In this document: piece by piece, positions 7,975 through 18,282 of the stretch
Numbering within the stretch: the first letter of the stretch is position 1
Layout: each line of letters opens with the position of its first letter
Assembly (NCBI RefSeq): GCF_039793925.1
Contig: NZ_JBAMME010000133.1
Location: 1 to 55,549, forward strand
Direction: 5' to 3'
DNA from: Thermogutta sp039793925
GTDB lineage: Bacteria; Planctomycetota; Planctomycetia; Pirellulales; Thermoguttaceae
Length of the DNA stretch: 55,549 bases
The notes under the pieces: generated by a model
Seen by the model: the letters and a program-made list of their open reading frames with translations, nothing else
Database searches by the model: none
What the model was told of the DNA's origin: nothing
Program-made: the position numbers and the translations under genes

Positions 7975-10900
7975 TTACTCCATCAGGTCCGCGATGAAGG
8001 CCTCGGCGGCCTCCTGGAAGAATTTGCCGAATGTCGATGCATTGTTCAGTTTGCTCCCCGTCAAAAGGATTTCGATTCGGTCTTCTCTGGCACGGGAACC
8101 ATCAATGTCCACATCGTCCCAGAGAGTTCGCAACCTGCCCAGGGGGAATTGATTCTTGGGAGCGCGAACCACCAACAACAGTCCCTCCGGTTTTTTGGTG
8201 TAGATGACCACCCATGTTTTCCGTGAAGGACCAAGCCGAAGCATGATCATGCGTTCATGGTTGGGGTCGATCTCCACGTCGGGGACGGCCTTTTTGATTC
8301 CAGCAACAATCTGGTGAAGGAGTTCAGGCCGCCACTGCAAAGACCGCGAGTTTATGCCTCTCTGGGCAAAGTGCCAAACCAGGTCGTACTGGGTGGTGGT
8401 CGAACCCTCACTGCTGGAAAGAGAGGCGTAATCCGCGAGTGCAGGCCCGAGGAAGCTCCAGAAGTTTATTTGCTCCAGCGACGCCAATTCGCTGACCCGC
8501 AGGTCAATGTCCCACCACACTCCATGCTGCCTGGTCGACAGAGAGGGGGGAGGCAGCGGTAGTTCCTCCTCCGGCGGTTCGTAGAGTTTCAAAAACGGAG
8601 AAACGGACTCCGGGACAGTACGACGGGCCGAGCGAAGACTCGTGAAACTTGTGAGCATCTTCGCGGCACGCCGCCCCGTTCGGATCCGCAGCCGGAGTTG
8701 AAGGTCGTCGCCGGTGTAGATATGCATGAACCAGGGACCCCGCGACTTCTGGGCACGGACCTCGATCACATTCTGAGCGGAATAATCAATCGCCAATTCT
8801 GGCTGCCGGCTTTCTAGAAACGTGATGAGCTTTTCCAGGATCTCTCGATCCCATCGAATGGGCCGTCCGTTCATCGCCGATGACCGGGTGAGATGCCAGG
8901 ATCGGCCGTCGGTTTCCCATGGGCTCTTGACGTCGCTCAAGCCGGGCTCGGCTTCCGGTGTATGCAGGGGAATCAGATGGTCCTTGTAAGGATCGTACGG
9001 TTTGCGTTCTTTGCGAGGACTGTCTTCCAGAACGGGTGCGAGAACTTCGCCGGTGTAGGATCGCCACGGCGGCTGCGTCGTTGACGCCCCCGATTTTCCG
9101 TTCGGGCTTCCCTCTTCTGCCTGGCCTTTTTCGCGTTGCCACCAGCGAGAGTAGGCGACCACATCTTCCGGTGTCCCCGCCACCACAACATATCCCCCCT
9201 GTTCACCCGCTTCAGGCCCAAGATCGATGATCCAGTCAGCCGATTTGATGACATCCAGATTGTGCTCGATGACGACCACGGTATTTCCGAGATCAACCAA
9301 CCGCTGGAGGACATCCAGAAGACGGGAGAGATCGTCAAAGTGGAGGCCGGTGGTCGGCTCATCGAGGAGGTAGAGCGTCCGTCCAGTGTCGGGACGTGCG
9401 AGTTCCGCAGCCAGTTTGACGCGTTGGGCCTCACCCCCGGAGAGCGTGTTGGCGGGTTGACCGAGTCTGAGATATCCAAGCCCCACGTCGCAAAGGACCT
9501 GAAGAATCCGGCGGATCTCGGGGATATTTTTGAACAGTTCCAGGGCCTCCTCGCAGGGCATATCCAGGACGTCAGAGATCGATTTTCCGTGATACGTGAC
9601 GGCGAGGGTTTCCGCGTCATATCGCCGACCGTGGCAGGCGTCGCATTCCACCCAAACATCCGGCAGGAAGTGCATTTCGATCTTGATCTGTCCGGCACCT
9701 TCGCATTTCTCGCACCGGCCGCCCGGCACGTTGAAGCTGAACCGTCGTCGGGTGAAGCCGCGGCGTTTGGCCTCCGGTAATTGAGCGAATAGATCGCGGA
9801 TTTTGTCGAACACACCCGTGTACGTAGCGGGGGTAGATGTGGGAGTCTGACCGAGCGGCTGCTGATCCACCCGGATGACTTTGTTGATCAGCTCCACGCC
9901 CCGCAGGCGATCGAATTCTCCAGGGACGGTATTGGCTCGGTGGAGGTGCCGGGCGAGGGCATGATAGAGGACGTCCTCCACCAACGAGCTTTTGCCGCTG
10001 CCACTCACCCCGGTAATCACGGTGAAGGTCCCCAGCGGAATGGCCACGCTGATGTTTTTGAGGTTGTTATGGCGCGCTCCGTGGACTTCCAGCCAGCCGC
10101 CGCCGGGGGTGCGAAATGTTCGCCAAACGGACTGGCCGGGCACGGATTCCTGAACGAGCGAGCCGGGCTCGCCGGTCCACCAGGAGGGCATCCGCCGGTT
10201 AGTGGGCGTAAAAATCGCTTTTTTGCCGGAAAGGTACGGACCAGTGACGGAGCTCCGATTGCGTGCCACCCGCGTCGGTCGCCCCTGAGCGACGATCTCG
10301 CCTCCCTTGTCGCCCGCCTCGGGACCGAAATCCAGCAGGTGATCTGCCGCCTGGATGACCTCCCGATCGTGTTCCACAACGAGGAGCGTATTCCCCAGGT
10401 CACGTAGTTTACGCAAAGCGGCGAGCAGACGATGGTTGTCGCGAGGATGGAGGCCGATGGTCGGCTCATCGAGCACGTAGAGGACGCCGCACAGACCGCT
10501 TCCCACCTGGGCGGCGAGCCGGATGCGCTGCGATTCTCCGCCGGACAATGTGGGTGCCGAGCGGGCAAGGGTCAGATAATCGAGGCCCACGTCCACCAAA
10601 AACTGCACCCGGCTGGCGATTTCTCGCACAATGTCGCCGGCGATTTCTTGTTCACGTGGGGTCAGTTGCCAGGAGCGGACCTCTTCCAGGAGGCGTCCCA
10701 AGGGCAAGCGACACCATTCGTCAATAGTGCGATTACGGAAGCGGACCGCCGCTGCATCATCACGAAGACGGCTGCCGCCGCAGAGGGTGCATTCGGTCTC
10801 CGCGACAATGTCCTGGAACGCGGCACGCAGCCGGGGCGAAGTCGCAGTCACTGTTTCCAGCGTGGGATAGAGCCCTTTGTACTGGAATCGGAGGAGGATC

Positions 10901-13900
10901 CGGCGATTCTCAGCCGTCTCGTCGCCAGACGAAGTTTCCGCTGACTTCTCGCCGCGCATTTCGCGACGGATCCGTTCGTAATCTTCCTCCCACACATCGA
11001 ACCATCGCTCGCCCGTTCCGTGGAAGATCAGTCGTCGGGCAATGCCGGAGAGCTCTTCCCACGGTACGTCGAGAGGAATGCCGGTCTCCCGGCAGAGGGC
11101 CTCCACCACCGCCCGGGAAAGCGGCTCGTCATGGGTTGGCCAGATGGCCAAGGCCTGTTCGCGAAGAGTTGCTTTGGGATTTAGAACCAGCGCAGCAGGA
11201 TCGGCGCCCACCTCTTTGCCCAGTCCTTCACACCCGGGACACCATCCCAGGGGACTGTTGAAAGAGAAATGGTTGGGCGACAGCGGCTCGAAGCTGCGCC
11301 CGCATTTTTCGCAGGCGAAATGCTGGCTGTGCCGGACAGTTTTCCAGAACTGTTCCGGCGTGCGGTCGTTGGGATAGAGGACGATCATGACGCCCTCTCC
11401 CAACGACAGCGCCATCTCCACGCTCCCCGCGATGCGCTCCCGCTGGTCTGGTCGGACGACAACGCGGTCCACCACCACCTCCACCGCGTGCTGGCGGCGG
11501 CGATCGATCCGTGGGGGTTCGTCCAAACTGTGGATGATTCCGTCCACGCGAACCCGGGTGAAACCACCGCGCCGGAGCTCGTCCCATAACTGGTTCACGT
11601 CGCCACCGTCGCGAAGATCGAGCGGCGCAAGGAGGAAGAGCCGCGTGCCCTCGGGATGGGCCATCACCTTGGCGATGATCTGATCGGCCGCCTGCGTCCC
11701 CACGGGAATTCCGCACTGGGGGCAGTAGGGTTGCCCCAGTCGCGCCATGAGGACGCGGAAATAATCGTAGATCTCCGTGACCGTACCCACCGTGGAACGT
11801 GGCGTGTTTGCCGCGTGTTTTTGTTCAATGGCAATCGCCGGCGAAAGCCCTTCCACATGATCCACCTTGGGCTTTTGCATCTGGCTGACAAATTGCCGGG
11901 CGTACGTGCTGAGGCTTTCCACGTACCGACGTTGCCCCTCCGCGTACACCGTGTCCATGGCCAGGGAGCTTTTCCCCGAGCCACTTCTCCCGCAGCAAAC
12001 GGTGAGCTGATCCCGAGGAATTTCCACATTGATGCCTTTGAGATTGTGCTGGCGGGCACCGCGGACGGTGATGGCGCGGATGGGTTTGGCCTTGCGGGTG
12101 CGGGCCTTCAGGCTGCGGAAGAATTCTTCCCGTTCCCTGCTCTTCCCGTTCAGCGCCGGCAAGGTATGCCCGGCCAGAATGTGCCGGAGGAAGCGGCCTG
12201 TATGGGACGCTTCCACCTGGGCCACCTCCTCAGGTGTTCCCGTGGCCACGATATATCCGCCGGCATCACCACCTTCCGGTCCCAGGTCGATAATCCAATC
12301 GGCGGTCTTGATGACTTCCAGATTGTGCTCCACAACAATCACGGTATTGCCGGCATCCACAAAGCTGTGGAGGACCTTGAGAAGCAGCTCAATATCGGCA
12401 AAGTGCAGTCCAGTGGTGGGCTCGTCGAGGATGTAAATCGTCTTTCCCGTGCTTCGTTTGGTCAGTTCCCGCGCGAGCTTGATCCGCTGGGCCTCACCGC
12501 CGGAGAGCGTTGGTGAGGGCTGGCCGAGCTTCATGTAATCCAATCCAACGGCGTGAAGCGTCTCCAGTTTATGACGGATCGGTGGGATGTTCTCGAAAAG
12601 CTCGAGGGCTTCGCGAACGTCCAAGTCTAACACATCGGCAATGTTTTTACCCTTATACCGAATTTGCAGCGTCTGGCGATTGAAACGCTTGCCCTCACAG
12701 ACGGGACAGGTGACCCAGATGTCGGCCAGGAAATCCATTTCTAATTTAGTGGCGCCGTTACCTTCGCAGGCTTCGCATCGACCACCCGGCACATTGAAGC
12801 TGAATCGACCAGGTTTGTAGCCCCGCAGACGGGAATCGGGTAACTCCGCAAACAATTTGCGAATGTCGTCAAACACCTTAATGTAGGTGGCGGGATTGGA
12901 ACGCGGCGTCCGGCCGATGGGCGACTGATCGATGGCAATCATTTTGTCGAGGTGCTCCAACCCCTCGATGGTGTCGAACGCGCCGGGATTGCCTGTTCCG
13001 CCATTTAACTCGATATTCAACGCCTCAACGAGGATGTCGCTGACCAGCGAGCTTTTTCCGGAGCCGGAGACGCCCGTCACACACACGAACAACCCGAGGG
13101 GAATTTCCACATCAATATTTTTGAGGTTATTGTGGCGTGCGCCGCGGATGACGAGTTTTTTTTGGGTGGGAGACCTCCGCTTCTCGGGGACCGGAATCCT
13201 TTTTCGTCCGGAAAGATACTGGCCGGTGAGGCTTTCTGGGACTTTGATGATCTCTTCGAAGTCGCCCATGGCCACAATCCGACCGCCTCGGCTACCAGGT
13301 CCCGGACCGAAGTCCACGATGCAGTCGGCCGCCCGCATCGTGTCCTCGTCGTGTTCCACAACGACCACAGTATTGCCCTGATCGCGAAGTCGGGCGAGGG
13401 TTGCCAGGAGGCGATCGTTGTCACGGGGATGGAGCCCAATCGAAGGCTCGTCGAGGATGTAAGTGACACCCACCAAACCCGAGCCGATTTGCCCCGCCAG
13501 ACGGATGCGCTGCATTTCTCCACCGGAGAGAGTGGGGGCCGAGCGATCCAACGTGAGGTAATCCAGCCCCACGTTGCCGAGAAACTCCAATCGACTGCGG
13601 ATTTCCTTGAGCGGTTCTTCGGCGATCTTCCGGCCGACAGCGTCTAGCTCCAAATCAGTAAAGAATAGTTGCGCTTCGGAAATAGGTAGGGCACAGACCT
13701 CGGGAAGCGACTTTTCCGGAAAATCTGCAAAGTGAGGGTGGGTGGTCCGCAGTCGGACAGCCCGGGCCTCTGGTCGCAGGCGCGATCCCCCACAACCCGG
13801 GCACGGCACCAGACCGTAGGCCTGCTCCACCTGGCGACGATGCTCCGCAATCAGTCCGCCAGTTTGCAAGAGAAACTCGGCCAGGCCGGCAATTCCCGTC

Positions 13901-15096
13901 GCCTGCCAACAGCGTGTGGAGAAGTCGGCCTCCAGTTGCGGCTCGTGGCGGAGAGCGTCCACCCCATACATGAGGACATTTTGGGCGAAAGGAGAAAGCT
14001 CTTCCCACGCGGTTTCCAGCACCGTTCCCGGCTCCAGTTCGCACCGCGCTTCGAGCCAATCGGCAATGCGCCGCAGCACAGACCGCACCGCCGTGGGTGC
14101 CGAGCGCCATTTGCCCAAGAACGCGAAACACCCCTGCTGAATGGAACGATGCGGATCAGTCAAAAGTGCGGCCACGTTGAGCTGCTGAACGCGACCCAGC
14201 CCCTGGCACCGCGGACACATCCCCTCCGGACTGTTGAAACTGAACATCTGGGGGCTGGGCGGCGGAAAGCCGATCTGGCAATTGGGGCAGGTATAGCGGG
14301 AGGAAAAATGGCCGATGATTCTTCCCGCCCGCTCGCCCCGAGATTTCTCGTCATTGCCTGCTGCGTCGGACGCCGACTCGTCCGCACGGAGGAGAACCTC
14401 GCCCTCCGAGAATTTGAGAGCGTTCTCGACGGCTTCAGCGAGCCGGCTTCTCTGGCCCGGAGAAACCGTCAACCGATCGACGACGAGTTCAATATCATGA
14501 CGCATCTGCCGCCGAAGCCTGAGATCTTCCTCCAGGCGGACGATCTCGCCGTCGATCCGCGCCCGGGAAAACCCCTGCCGCAATAAACTGGCGAAAAGAT
14601 TGCGATGTTCTCCCTTTTGCCCGCGCACCAGAGGCGCGAGAACATACACCCTCTGCCCCGAGGCCGTCTCCAGAATTTGTTCAATGATCTTATCCCGCGG
14701 TTGGGCCTGAATCTTCTGTCCGCAGCGGGGACAGTAACAGGTACCCGCCCGGGCAAATAGAATGCGAAGGTAATCATAGACCTCGGTGATCGTGCCGACC
14801 GTGGAACGGGGGTTGGAGCCGGCTGTCTTCTGCGAAATACAGATCGACGGGGTCAGCCCATCAATTCGATCCACGTTCGGCTTGGCCATTTGGCCAATGA
14901 ACTGCCGGGCGAAGGTAGAGAGGCTCTCCACGTAACGTCGCTGCCCCTCGGCATAGAGCGTGTCGAAGGCCAGAGAGCTTTTCCCCGAGCCACTCACGCC
15001 CGTAAAGCAAATAAGCTGATTGCGCGGGAGAACAAGATTGATTGCCTGGAGATTGTGCTCGCGTGCCCCCTGGATGACGATATCAGAAGCGGCCAT
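7975..15096 (-). CDS. uvrA: Tandem-fused double UvrA excinuclease subunit with C-terminal extension
   Basis: The 2373-residue product holds two complete UvrA proteins head to tail. Unit 1 spans about residues 1-1005 and unit 2 about 1007-1980. UvrA senses bulky DNA lesions as a dimer and loads UvrB. Four Walker A motifs are intact (GVSGSGKSS near 33 and 676, GRSGSGKSS near 1042, GVSGSGKSS near 1698). Four signature motifs are LSGGEMQ, LSGGEAQ, LSGGESQ and LSGGEAQ (near 522, 862, 1516, 1881), and four Walker B ends read LDEPSIGLH, LDEPTTGLH, LDEPTIGLH and LDEPTTGLH. Zinc-module CxxC pairs occur in both units. Ordinary UvrA is about 950 residues. The last 390 residues match no domain I know and contain an internal duplication. 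No separate uvrA is in the window. Confidence 0.93.
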   Translation of the reverse strand: MAASDIVIQGAREHNLQAINLVLPRNQLICFTGVSGSGKSSLAFDTLYAEGQRRYVESLSTFARQFIGQMAKPNVDRIDGLTPSICISQKTAGSNPRSTVGTITEVYDYLRILFARAGTCYCPRCGQKIQAQPRDKIIEQILETASGQRVYVLAPLVRGQKGEHRNLFASLLRQGFSRARIDGEIVRLEEDLRLRRQMRHDIELVVDRLTVSPGQRSRLAEAVENALKFSEGEVLLRADESASDAAGNDEKSRGERAGRIIGHFSSRYTCPNCQIGFPPPSPQMFSFNSPEGMCPRCQGLGRVQQLNVAALLTDPHRSIQQGCFAFLGKWRSAPTAVRSVLRRIADWLEARCELEPGTVLETAWEELSPFAQNVLMYGVDALRHEPQLEADFSTRCWQATGIAGLAEFLLQTGGLIAEHRRQVEQAYGLVPCPGCGGSRLRPEARAVRLRTTHPHFADFPEKSLPEVCALPISEAQLFFTDLELDAVGRKIAEEPLKEIRSRLEFLGNVGLDYLTLDRSAPTLSGGEMQRIRLAGQIGSGLVGVTYILDEPSIGLHPRDNDRLLATLARLRDQGNTVVVVEHDEDTMRAADCIVDFGPGPGSRGGRIVAMGDFEEIIKVPESLTGQYLSGRKRIPVPEKRRSPTQKKLVIRGARHNNLKNIDVEIPLGLFVCVTGVSGSGKSSLVSDILVEALNIELNGGTGNPGAFDTIEGLEHLDKMIAIDQSPIGRTPRSNPATYIKVFDDIRKLFAELPDSRLRGYKPGRFSFNVPGGRCEACEGNGATKLEMDFLADIWVTCPVCEGKRFNRQTLQIRYKGKNIADVLDLDVREALELFENIPPIRHKLETLHAVGLDYMKLGQPSPTLSGGEAQRIKLARELTKRSTGKTIYILDEPTTGLHFADIELLLKVLHSFVDAGNTVIVVEHNLEVIKTADWIIDLGPEGGDAGGYIVATGTPEEVAQVEASHTGRFLRHILAGHTLPALNGKSREREEFFRSLKARTRKAKPIRAITVRGARQHNLKGINVEIPRDQLTVCCGRSGSGKSSLAMDTVYAEGQRRYVESLSTYARQFVSQMQKPKVDHVEGLSPAIAIEQKHAANTPRSTVGTVTEIYDYFRVLMARLGQPYCPQCGIPVGTQAADQIIAKVMAHPEGTRLFLLAPLDLRDGGDVNQLWDELRRGGFTRVRVDGIIHSLDEPPRIDRRRQHAVEVVVDRVVVRPDQRERIAGSVEMALSLGEGVMIVLYPNDRTPEQFWKTVRHSQHFACEKCGRSFEPLSPNHFSFNSPLGWCPGCEGLGKEVGADPAALVLNPKATLREQALAIWPTHDEPLSRAVVEALCRETGIPLDVPWEELSGIARRLIFHGTGERWFDVWEEDYERIRREMRGEKSAETSSGDETAENRRILLRFQYKGLYPTLETVTATSPRLRAAFQDIVAETECTLCGGSRLRDDAAAVRFRNRTIDEWCRLPLGRLLEEVRSWQLTPREQEIAGDIVREIASRVQFLVDVGLDYLTLARSAPTLSGGESQRIRLAAQVGSGLCGVLYVLDEPTIGLHPRDNHRLLAALRKLRDLGNTLLVVEHDREVIQAADHLLDFGPEAGDKGGEIVAQGRPTRVARNRSSVTGPYLSGKKAIFTPTNRRMPSWWTGEPGSLVQESVPGQSVWRTFRTPGGGWLEVHGARHNNLKNISVAIPLGTFTVITGVSGSGKSSLVEDVLYHALARHLHRANTVPGEFDRLRGVELINKVIRVDQQPLGQTPTSTPATYTGVFDKIRDLFAQLPEAKRRGFTRRRFSFNVPGGRCEKCEGAGQIKIEMHFLPDVWVECDACHGRRYDAETLAVTYHGKSISDVLDMPCEEALELFKNIPEIRRILQVLCDVGLGYLRLGQPANTLSGGEAQRVKLAAELARPDTGRTLYLLDEPTTGLHFDDLSRLLDVLQRLVDLGNTVVVIEHNLDVIKSADWIIDLGPEAGEQGGYVVVAGTPEDVVAYSRWWQREKGQAEEGSPNGKSGASTTQPPWRSYTGEVLAPVLEDSPRKERKPYDPYKDHLIPLHTPEAEPGLSDVKSPWETDGRSWHLTRSSAMNGRPIRWDREILEKLITFLESRQPELAIDYSAQNVIEVRAQKSRGPWFMHIYTGDDLQLRLRIRTGRRAAKMLTSFTSLRSARRTVPESVSPFLKLYEPPEEELPLPPPSLSTRQHGVWWDIDLRVSELASLEQINFWSFLGPALADYASLSSSEGSTTTQYDLVWHFAQRGINSRSLQWRPELLHQIVAGIKKAVPDVEIDPNHERMIMLRLGPSRKTWVVIYTKKPEGLLLVVRAPKNQFPLGRLRTLWDDVDIDGSRAREDRIEILLTGSKLNNASTFGKFFQEAAEAFIADLME

Positions 15097-15506
15097 GCCT
15101 TGTCACCCGATCCTCAATCTATAAAACTATGATGCTGATTTCTCAGATCCTGAACAAACGCGCCATCTAAGTGCACCACGTTGGACGGACGGGCTACAGA
15201 AAGATCACTACGCAATGAGAACAGATCCAATTTGTCCACCGTTTTTTGCCAGCGGTGTCTTGCCTGGGACTATCCACACCCGTTTCTGCCGGGATCGACC
15301 AGCCCACTTCCGGAAGCCTTTGGTGGATCGTTCAATATTGTGTCTCGGCTTTCCGGTGGGTTAATCCTGCGGGGTCACAGTACCCCTGTCGTATTCCCCG
15401 AACCGTTCATTATAGGAATGTCGCCACTGGAAGGATAGGCAATTTTTGCTGGCAGAAAAAAGGAGACAAAGAAGGGTGGCCAATCGCCCAGGGAGACAGA
15501 GGTTGC
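15097..15506. other. Divergent uvrA/comEC intergenic region
   Basis: About 410 bases separate the two divergent genes. An open frame in phase with comEC runs back to 15246, but its sequence does not look coding and the better start is at 15507. No confident promoter was found. Confidence 0.35.
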
Positions 15507-18149
15507 ATGGGGCAAACGCTGACCAGGGAGGACAACCCGCAATGGCTGCCCGGTTGGTTTCAACCGCTTGTGCCGGTTGCTCTCGCTTTTGCTGTGGGCA
15601 TAACCGGGGACCGGTGGGCGTTCTCGCCAGAATGCGGCTCTAAAGGAGTCCTTTCCGGGTACACAATTTTGGGTCTGGTGGGTTTGCTCGCCGCATGGGG
15701 ATGGGGGTTTCACACTCGTGTCAGCCGGTGGACGCTGTTGTTTGTTTTTGCTCTGGCTGGGGCAACCGAACATCACATAGCCTGGCGGTATTTTTCACCT
15801 CGCGATGTCGGCCTATTTGCCGGGGAGTGGCCTCATCCGGTCGCGCTCCGCGCGGTGGTCACGAGCGTCCCAGAGGCTCTTGCGCGGCCGGAACCTGATC
15901 CCTTCGAACTCTTTGCGCCCCAACCGGCCGTGCGATTCACTGTGCGAGTGACGGCCATCCGCTGGGGACAGGACTGGGAACCCGCCGCCGGTCGCCTGCT
16001 GGTCTATCTGGCATGTCCGAATGGTTCCGACGGTGGATCGCCTGGGGAGGCTGCGCTGGTCCAGTTTCTGCCGGGAGAAAACATTGAAATGTTCGGCCAA
16101 TTACGACGGCCGTCCCCTGCGGAGAACGCGGGCGACTGCGACATGCGGACATACCGTCGCGGAGACCGGATTCTGGCGGAATTGAGTGTCCCTTATCCTC
16201 AGTGCGTGATCCGGCTTGCCCCCGCCTTCGTTGGGAATCCGCAAACGCTCTTGGGCTGGTGGCGACTTCACGCGGCACAAACGCTCAGGGAATATCTTTC
16301 TAGGGAGAATAAACCGCTGGCTCAGGCGCTTCTCCTGGGATTCCGTACCGAAATTCCCGACGAGCTGGAAAAATCACTCCTCGAGACTGGCACAATTCAT
16401 TTATTGGCAATCTCGGGGCTGCACCTGGGAATTCTGGTGGGAGTGTTCAACACTTTTTTCCGGACGGTGAGAGTTCCCCATCGCTTACGAGTTGGCTTGC
16501 TTCTCGCCGTGATCGGCGTTTACGTCGCGATCAGCGGGGGACAGCCGAGCACCATTCGCGCGGCAACCACCTTCAGTGTACTGCTCCTGGGGACCCTGTT
16601 TTATCGTTCCTTCTGGTCGTTAAACGCGCTAACTTTTGCAGCCCTGGTGATTCTGGTCTGGAATCCGGCGGCTCTTTTTCGACCGGGGCCCCAACTTTCT
16701 TTCCTGGCGGCTTCGGTCCTGATCATGGTAGGGCGCCGTTACTTTGTGGGGACACGAGGGACCCTGCCCAGCGATTTACCTTCTTTCACAAACCCTCAAC
16801 GCTTTGCGTGGCGCGAGGTCTTTGCTAAATGGTTGGCTGCCACTCTGGTAATCACTGTCGGCATTTGGGTCATCTCCTGGCCTTTGGCATGGTACTCGTT
16901 TCACATCATTAGCCCCCTCGGAATCGTGCTGACACCCGTGCTCATTCCGCTCATCACGGGCGTGCTTGCGGCGGGGTTCGGGCTGCTTTTTGTTGGCCCT
17001 CTGTGGTCGGGTGGAGCCTGGCCGCTGGCGTGGGTGTGTGACGGATGTTTGACAGGCTGTCGCTGGCTCATCCAGCAGGCGGAACACACTCTTCCGCTTT
17101 ATACATGGCAGCCGGCCCCTCCCACGTGGTGGGTTGCCGGCGTCTACGCATGGTGGATCCTGCTTGTGCTGGGTAGCAGCAGAAACACCCGCCGACTGAC
17201 GCAATTCTCGTGGGCCGGACTTGGTGGATGGTTGCTGGGCGGAGTTGTTTTTCTCTTTTTTCCCGCTGCGCAGGACACCCGAAGTCCCCACGATTTGCGG
17301 ATGACGGTGCTCTCTGTGGGACACGGTCTGGGAATAGTCATAGAGGCCCCTGACGGACAGGTCTGGCTTTACGACCTGGGAAGTCTCGGAGGTGCTGACC
17401 GGGCGGGATGGGCGGCAACCGGCACGTTGTTCAGTCGCGGTTTGCGGCGTCTCGACGGCGTGTTGCTCTCCCATGCGGACCTCGATCACTACAACGGCCT
17501 GCCAGAGCTCTGCCAATACATCGCGGTGGAACAAGTGGTGGTCACACCCAAAATGTTTCAGGCGGCCGCCCGTCGTGAACCCGGTGTCCGCGCACTCGAA
17601 GAGCTGATCACCCGCCGAAAACTTCGACTCCGAACAATCAAAGCGGGAGACACCTGGTGGTGGGGAAGCTGTCATGTAACGGTCCTTCACCCTCCGCGCG
17701 ACAGTACGGGTTTGACTGACAACGCGGCCAGCCTCGCGTTATGCATGGAATACGCAGGCAGGCGAATCCTGCTGACAGGAGACCTTGAAGGACCGGGTTT
17801 GCAAGCCCTTCTGAATCGTCCACCGATCTCCGTCGACATCCTCGTGGCGCCGCACCACGGCACGGCGCGGTCACGGCCGGACAAACTCCTTCAGTGGTGC
17901 CGTCCGCGGTACGTGGTCATCAGCGGTGGCTGGGCGAGCCTCAGTAACACCGCAGGTTTCACCACAGAGCTCCCGTCCGAGGACGATGACGCAACAACTG
18001 TTCGCGAGGTTTTTCACACAGCGGAAGTGGGCGCCGTCACCGTGACGATTTCCCCCGATGGTCGCACCTACCTGAGTGGATGTCGATCTACGACGAGAAC
18101 CCCTAACAATCACGAAAAAGGGGAAAGATTAACTGGCCCACGGTCGTGA
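15507..18149 (+). CDS. comEC: ComEC/Rec2-family DNA-uptake channel protein
   Basis: The product is about 880 residues from the ATG at 15507, which follows AGAGG. The open frame reaches 15246, but that stretch lacks hydrophobic or conserved features. Layout: two N-terminal membrane segments and an OB-like DUF4131 region; a central Competence domain of many membrane helices beginning near LAISGLHLGILVG, which carries the conserved SGLH; and a C-terminal metallo-beta-lactamase-like domain with SHADLDHYNGL and later APHHGT. ComEC carries one DNA strand through the inner membrane in natural transformation. No other competence gene is nearby. It runs toward mnmA (convergent). Confidence 0.92.
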   Translation: MGQTLTREDNPQWLPGWFQPLVPVALAFAVGITGDRWAFSPECGSKGVLSGYTILGLVGLLAAWGWGFHTRVSRWTLLFVFALAGATEHHIAWRYFSPRDVGLFAGEWPHPVALRAVVTSVPEALARPEPDPFELFAPQPAVRFTVRVTAIRWGQDWEPAAGRLLVYLACPNGSDGGSPGEAALVQFLPGENIEMFGQLRRPSPAENAGDCDMRTYRRGDRILAELSVPYPQCVIRLAPAFVGNPQTLLGWWRLHAAQTLREYLSRENKPLAQALLLGFRTEIPDELEKSLLETGTIHLLAISGLHLGILVGVFNTFFRTVRVPHRLRVGLLLAVIGVYVAISGGQPSTIRAATTFSVLLLGTLFYRSFWSLNALTFAALVILVWNPAALFRPGPQLSFLAASVLIMVGRRYFVGTRGTLPSDLPSFTNPQRFAWREVFAKWLAATLVITVGIWVISWPLAWYSFHIISPLGIVLTPVLIPLITGVLAAGFGLLFVGPLWSGGAWPLAWVCDGCLTGCRWLIQQAEHTLPLYTWQPAPPTWWVAGVYAWWILLVLGSSRNTRRLTQFSWAGLGGWLLGGVVFLFFPAAQDTRSPHDLRMTVLSVGHGLGIVIEAPDGQVWLYDLGSLGGADRAGWAATGTLFSRGLRRLDGVLLSHADLDHYNGLPELCQYIAVEQVVVTPKMFQAAARREPGVRALEELITRRKLRLRTIKAGDTWWWGSCHVTVLHPPRDSTGLTDNAASLALCMEYAGRRILLTGDLEGPGLQALLNRPPISVDILVAPHHGTARSRPDKLLQWCRPRYVVISGGWASLSNTAGFTTELPSEDDDATTVREVFHTAEVGAVTVTISPDGRTYLSGCRSTTRTPNNHEKGERLTGPRS

Positions 18150-18282
18150 ATCGCTGCACCGGCTGACGGCTGCTTCATTCAGGAAGCTGCCGCTATCGCA
18201 AGCCACGCTGGGGATTTGCCGCCTTCGGGGGGAATGGAAGGTGTCTGCCGATTCTTCCGCCCTTCCAAGGATCTTCAATTCT

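Noticed and set aside
11656..12516. 286-codon plus-strand frame inside uvrA
   Set aside because: The uvrA frame has uninterrupted ATPase motifs here; this is a shadow frame.
15246..15506. N-terminal extension of comEC to 15246
   Set aside because: The added residues lack conservation or hydrophobic pattern; ATG 15507 has a ribosome-binding site and begins the usual ComEC N-terminus.
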